From UBA5216 sp963924885 (GTDB taxonomy: Bacteria > Pseudomonadota > Gammaproteobacteria > Burkholderiales > SG8-41), in NCBI GenBank assembly GCA_963924885.1, contig CAWUUY010000235.1:1-7889 (forward strand): a stretch of 7,889 bases of DNA. Reading direction: 5' to 3'. Made by a program: the position numbers and the translations under genes. Below are positions 5,561-7,889 of the stretch, in pieces (the first letter of the stretch is position 1; each line of letters opens with the position of its first letter). A model generated the notes under the pieces. That model saw nothing but the letters and a program-made list of their open reading frames with translations. It searched no databases and had not been told where the DNA came from.

Positions 5561-6046
5561 CTACCTGGCTTTTTCCAAGCGCGCCGCCAGCGTAGTCTCC
5601 ACCGCATCAACGATGGCCTGATACCCCGTGCAGCGGCAGTAGTTGCCGGAAATATGTTCGCGGATTTGTTCGCGGGTGGCGTTTGGTTGGGATGTCATCA
5701 AATCCTGCGCGGTGAGCAGCATCGCCGGCGTGCAAAAGCCGCATTGCAGCGCGTTGCGTTTGTGAAAGGCATCCTGCAAGTCGGCGATCTCGCCGCTGTT
5801 TGACAAGCCTTCGATGGTTTCAACAGCGCGGCCCTCGGCTTGCACCGCCAGCATCAGGCAGCCGCGCACAATGTTGCCGTCCACGCGCACGGTGCAGGCG
5901 CCGCATACGCCGTGCTCGCAGCCGATGTGCGTGCCGGTGAGGCCCATATCCTCGCGCAGAAAATCCACCAGGTTTTGCCGCACGGGTATGCGGCGGGTGA
6001 CGGATTCGCCGTTGATCAACAGGGTGGTTTCAATCAGGGTGTCCAT
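5561..6046 (-). CDS. (2Fe-2S) small subunit of a molybdenum hydroxylase (CoxS/CutS type)
   Basis: The electron-transfer subunit of xanthine oxidase-family enzymes, passing electrons from the molybdenum site to FAD. The 161 residues are the usual length. The N-terminal plant-ferredoxin domain has C43-x4-C48-x2-C51-x11-C63 (GCEHGVCGACTVRVDG), and the helical C-terminal domain has C102-x2-C105 (QCGFCTP) and C137-x-C139 (NYCRCTGY), so all eight cluster ligands are present. The ATG at 6046 lies 8 nt after the FAD-subunit stop codon, so the two genes form an operon; the ribosome site is poor and coupling is likely. The catalytic large subunit (CoxL) is not downstream, where a Bug relic stands instead, so the substrate (CO, aldehyde, N-heterocycle or other) cannot be told. 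Confidence 0.95.
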   Translation of the reverse strand: MDTLIETTLLINGESVTRRIPVRQNLVDFLREDMGLTGTHIGCEHGVCGACTVRVDGNIVRGCLMLAVQAEGRAVETIEGLSNSGEIADLQDAFHKRNALQCGFCTPAMLLTAQDLMTSQPNATREQIREHISGNYCRCTGYQAIVDAVETTLAARLEKAR

Positions 6047-6054
6047 GATCGTTT

Positions 6055-6930
6055 TCAGGCGGCGAGTTGTTTCATCGCGCGCGCGGTGAGCACGCGCGCA
6101 AGATGCAGTTTGGTGGCGGCGGACGAATAAAGATCGGCTGCGGGATCCAGTTCGTCGCCGAGGGTGTCTTGTGCCTCTTGCAAAGAGGATTCAGAATATT
6201 TTCTTAAAACAAATACTTGCGATGTTCTCTCGGCAAGGATGGGTTTGTCGCTCGCGCCCAAATAAACGAGTCGAAGATTGCTGATCGATCCGGTTAAAAT
6301 TTTCGCCAGCGCTGCGACACCAATGATGGCGTAATCACCGCGCCGCCGCGCGAGTTCGAGAAATACATGGCGCGTGCCGGCGGTCGGAATGGGGATCACC
6401 ACTTCGGTCAGCACCTCGTTGGCTTGCATGGCGGTGGCGTACAAGCCCTGAAAAAAATCACGCGCGGCGACACGTCGTGTGCCCGCTTTGCTCGCCAGCA
6501 CGATCCTCGCATCCAGCGCGACGCAACACGCAGGCCATTCCGCCGCCGGGTCGGCGATCGCCAGACTGCCGCCGAAGGTGCCCGCGTTACGGATGGCTGG
6601 GTGCGCGATATGCTCCACCGCGTCGGCGAGCAGCGGCAGATGCCGGCGGATGTCCGGCGAAGCGCCTATAGTGGCGTGCGTGGTCAGCGCACCGATATGC
6701 ACATGGCCGCCATCGACGCGAATGCCGGTGAGTGCCGGCGTTTGTTCGCCAAGACGGCTGATGTCGATCAACAACTCAGGCGCCGACAGCCGCATATTGA
6801 GCGCTGGCATCAGGCTTTGGCCGCCGGCGAGAATTTTTGCGCCGTCGCCATTGAGGCCTTGGTTTTCGAGCAGATCGAATACGTCCGCCAGCGCGCGAGG
6901 CCGCGTGTAAGCGAAGGGCGGGGCTTTCAT
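6055..6930 (-). CDS. FAD-binding medium subunit of a molybdenum hydroxylase (CoxM/CutM type)
   Basis: The flavoprotein subunit that takes electrons from the (2Fe-2S) subunit and hands them to an acceptor. The 291 residues are normal for the family. The FAD-binding motifs are intact: LAGGQSLMPALNMRL (34-48) and RNAGTFGGSLAIADPAAEWP (114-133), followed by ARRRGDYAIIG (194-204) and the C-terminal domain with LHLARVLTARAM (275-286). The ATG at 6930 has AGGAG 8 nt upstream. A stretch near residues 210-250 (about 6180-6305) is clearly richer in A+T than the rest of the gene, yet stays in frame. The gene is followed by the iron-sulfur subunit gene; the large subunit is absent from the window. A small ORF ends 26 nt upstream on the same strand. 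Confidence 0.95.
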   Translation of the reverse strand: MKAPPFAYTRPRALADVFDLLENQGLNGDGAKILAGGQSLMPALNMRLSAPELLIDISRLGEQTPALTGIRVDGGHVHIGALTTHATIGASPDIRRHLPLLADAVEHIAHPAIRNAGTFGGSLAIADPAAEWPACCVALDARIVLASKAGTRRVAARDFFQGLYATAMQANEVLTEVVIPIPTAGTRHVFLELARRRGDYAIIGVAALAKILTGSISNLRLVYLGASDKPILAERTSQVFVLRKYSESSLQEAQDTLGDELDPAADLYSSAATKLHLARVLTARAMKQLAA

Positions 6931-6956
6931 TTCACGGGCTCCTGTGAGGACGGCGG

Positions 6957-7127
6957 CTACTTCACCCCGTATTTGGCTCGGTAATGTTGCGCCAGCACGC
7001 GGCGGTTTTGCTGATTGATCGAGGCGATGGGCGCGGGCGCCGCAGGGTGTTTATTGTTGCGCGCCGTTTTCGCCGCGAGCAGCGCGACCAGCGCAGGTTT
7101 TGCGGACGTTGGTTTTATGGGTTTCAT
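6957..7127 (-). CDS. Small basic hypothetical protein upstream of the CoxM-type gene
   Basis: An open frame of 56 residues runs from the ATG at 7127 to the TAG at 6957-6959. It begins MKPIKPTSAKPALVALLAAK and ends NQQNRRVLAQHYRAKYGVK. It is rich in Lys/Arg and Ala, and has no signal peptide or known motif that I recognise. It sits 26 nt before the FAD-subunit gene on the same strand and could be the first gene of that operon. No good ribosome site is seen before the ATG, which weakens the call. It may be a real small protein or the C-terminal relic of a larger gene. A longer plus-strand frame over the same bases has no family resemblance. Confidence 0.4.
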   Translation of the reverse strand: MKPIKPTSAKPALVALLAAKTARNNKHPAAPAPIASINQQNRRVLAQHYRAKYGVK

Positions 7128-7146
7128 GATGCAGGGCGATTGATAT

Positions 7147-7160
7147 TAAACTTTAGTTTA
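7147..7160. promoter_or_regulatory. Operator-like palindrome in a divergent intergenic region
   Basis: TAAACT-TT-AGTTTA is a perfect 6-bp inverted repeat with a 2-bp spacer. It lies in a short AT-rich island 20 bp upstream of the small ORF leading to the CoxM/CoxS-type genes and 44 bp upstream of the decayed Bug gene on the other strand. Size and symmetry suit a dimeric repressor or activator site. The binding protein is unknown and no regulator gene is in the window. Confidence 0.45.
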
Positions 7161-7203
7161 GCACGCGCCATGCGTTATGCTTGCGCAACCAGAGGAGAGT
7201 TCA

Positions 7204-7718
7204 ATGCGTCGCGTCACCATTCTTGCATTCATAGGAGCGGCGGGAGCGGTGCATGCCCAGCCGTATTCGGTAAACCCGTGTGTGTGGTCGTGCCTTTGTA
7301 GGCGGGCGGCGGCGCGGATATCGTGGAGCGCGCCATCGCGCACAAAATGTCCGATTTGTTCGGCCAGCAGGTAGTGGTGGATAACTGCATCGGCATGGTT
7401 GGCGCGAAGATCGTCGCGCGCTCGGCGCCCGATGGCTACACGCTGATGTTTACCACCTCCGCACTGGCGGTGCTCGAGGCGGCCTATAGCAAACTGCTTT
7501 TTAACGCGCTGCGTGATTTTCAGACGGTGAGTCAAGCAGTGACATAATCAAACGTGCTGGTCACGCACCCGTCGGTGGCCGCGAAGAACGTGCAGGAGTT
7601 GATCGCGCTCGCTAAAGCCAAACCGGAGCAATTGAATTACGGCTCCGGCGGCAATCCGCCGTCATCGCATCTGGCGTGCGAACTCTTTCGTTTGCTGAAG
7701 GGCATCAAGGCTGATTAA
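7204..7718 (+). pseudogene. Decayed Bug/TctC solute-binding protein gene
   Basis: A GAGGAGAG ribosome site (7192-7199) and a signal peptide (MRRVTILAFIGAAGAVHAQPY) start a Bug protein. The frame then shifts near 7270, where one base appears to be missing (P-Y-S to G-K-P-V). In the new frame KPVCVVVPL is cut by TAG at 7299-7301, followed by AGGGADIVERAIAHKMSDLF, SAPDGYTLMFTT and VSQAVT. A TAA follows at 7545-7547, and the sequence resumes as SNVLVTHPSVAAKNVQELIA and ALAKAKPEQLNYGSGG before stopping at TAA 7716-7718. Both internal stops could arise by C-to-T change from Gln codons. Family similarity ends after F-R-L-L-K-G-I-K; the C-terminal 150 or so residues are gone. It is non-functional as written unless sequencing errors explain several lesions. 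Confidence 0.88.
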
Positions 7719-7741
7719 AAGTGATTTAAAAAAAGATGCTT

Positions 7742-7767
7742 AAGACATATCACCGAATGCATGTCTT
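7742..7767. repeat. Small inverted repeat overlapping the FNR-type box
   Basis: AAGACAT (7742-7748) and ATGTCTT (7761-7767) are perfect inverted copies with a 12-nt spacer. The right copy shares its last two bases with the FNR-type box that follows. It may be a second factor's site or chance. The stretch 7719-7760 is AT-rich and shows no gene. Confidence 0.35.
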
Positions 7768-7779
7768 GATCTGGATCAA
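7766..7779 (+). promoter_or_regulatory. FNR/ANR-type binding site
   Basis: TTGATCTGGATCAA matches the FNR consensus TTGAT-N4-ATCAA at every fixed base. Its centre is about 66 bp before the ATG at 7839. A poor -10 candidate, TACGGT (7802-7807), lies 22 bp after the box. That is the spacing of class II FNR promoters (site centred at -41.5) and would start transcription near 7814. Oxygen-responsive activation of the downstream gene is therefore likely; the regulator itself is not encoded here. Confidence 0.75.
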
Positions 7780-7838
7780 AAGGCGCCTGTGAAGGTCGTG
7801 TTACGGTTTATTGCCGAGCCACACTAACGGGAAGTGAT

Positions 7839-7889
7839 ATGAAAATGGCGTTCATGGTCTACAACGGATACGTCGATGCGCAAGTCACA
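7839..7889 (+). CDS. Start of an unidentified protein, truncated by window edge
   Basis: Seventeen codons, MKMAFMVYNGYVDAQVT, are visible before the window ends. GGGAAG (7829-7834) provides a ribosome site 4 nt before the ATG; a second in-frame ATG lies two codons later. The opening resembles the first beta strand and helix of small PII-like ferredoxin-fold proteins (K-x-x-x-x-V-Y-N), but so little sequence cannot settle it. An upstream FNR-type box suggests expression under low oxygen. Confidence 0.6.
   Translation, partial: MKMAFMVYNGYVDAQVT

Noticed and set aside
6367..6984. 205-residue plus-strand ORF opposite the FAD subunit
   Set aside because: Arg-rich antisense frame with no family pattern; the minus strand carries FAD-binding motifs.
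7299..7301. Recoding of the stops in the third Bug gene
   Set aside because: The codons are TAG and TAA, not TGA; a frameshift and a missing C-terminus accompany them, so decay is the simpler reading.

Overview
The window reads as a chromosomal segment of a GC-rich proteobacterium, most likely a betaproteobacterium. The reasons are the density of Bug/TctC-type solute-binding protein genes and relics (three loci in under 8 kb), coxM/coxS-type molybdenum hydroxylase subunits, and several short palindromic repeats of kinds common in that class. The taxonomic placement is an inference; there is no rRNA or other marker gene.

Left part (1-2335): a housekeeping block. An rRNA methyltransferase gene (rlmJ, minus) lies downstream of a small MazG-type nucleotide pyrophosphohydrolase gene (minus). 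Divergent from these is a stand-alone HD hydrolase very close to MESH1, a (p)ppGpp 3'-pyrophosphohydrolase without a synthetase domain. Short palindromic repeats close both ends of this block.

Centre (2335-5164): an intact periplasmic Bug-family substrate-binding protein. After a nested inverted-repeat element comes a UGSC-family selenoprotein, and then, overlapping it by four bases (GTGA), a 371-residue protein of the conserved 'SDGLPV' family of unknown function. The selenoprotein is the highlight. Two apparent short ORFs (3516-3803 and 3834-4052) are one gene of 178 residues, read through an in-frame TGA at 3801-3803. That TGA begins the signature U-G-S-C and is followed at once by a perfect 8-bp hairpin that fits a bacterial SECIS element. 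A routine gene caller would report a 95-residue protein and miss the active site. Binding protein, selenoprotein and partner look like one uptake/redox unit for an unknown compound.

Right part (5165-7889): accessory and partly decayed. It contains a C-terminal remnant of a second Bug protein (minus), a dRS3-like hairpin repeat, and the iron-sulfur and FAD subunits of a molybdenum hydroxylase (minus) without their catalytic large subunit. A 56-codon small ORF precedes these, with a perfect operator-like palindrome upstream. Then comes a third Bug gene (plus) inactivated by one frameshift, two C-to-T type nonsense codons and loss of its C-terminal half. The window ends in a perfect FNR/ANR-type box about 60 bp upstream of a gene truncated by the window edge.

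Selenocysteine insertion would need selA, selB, selC and selD elsewhere in the genome; none is in this window.
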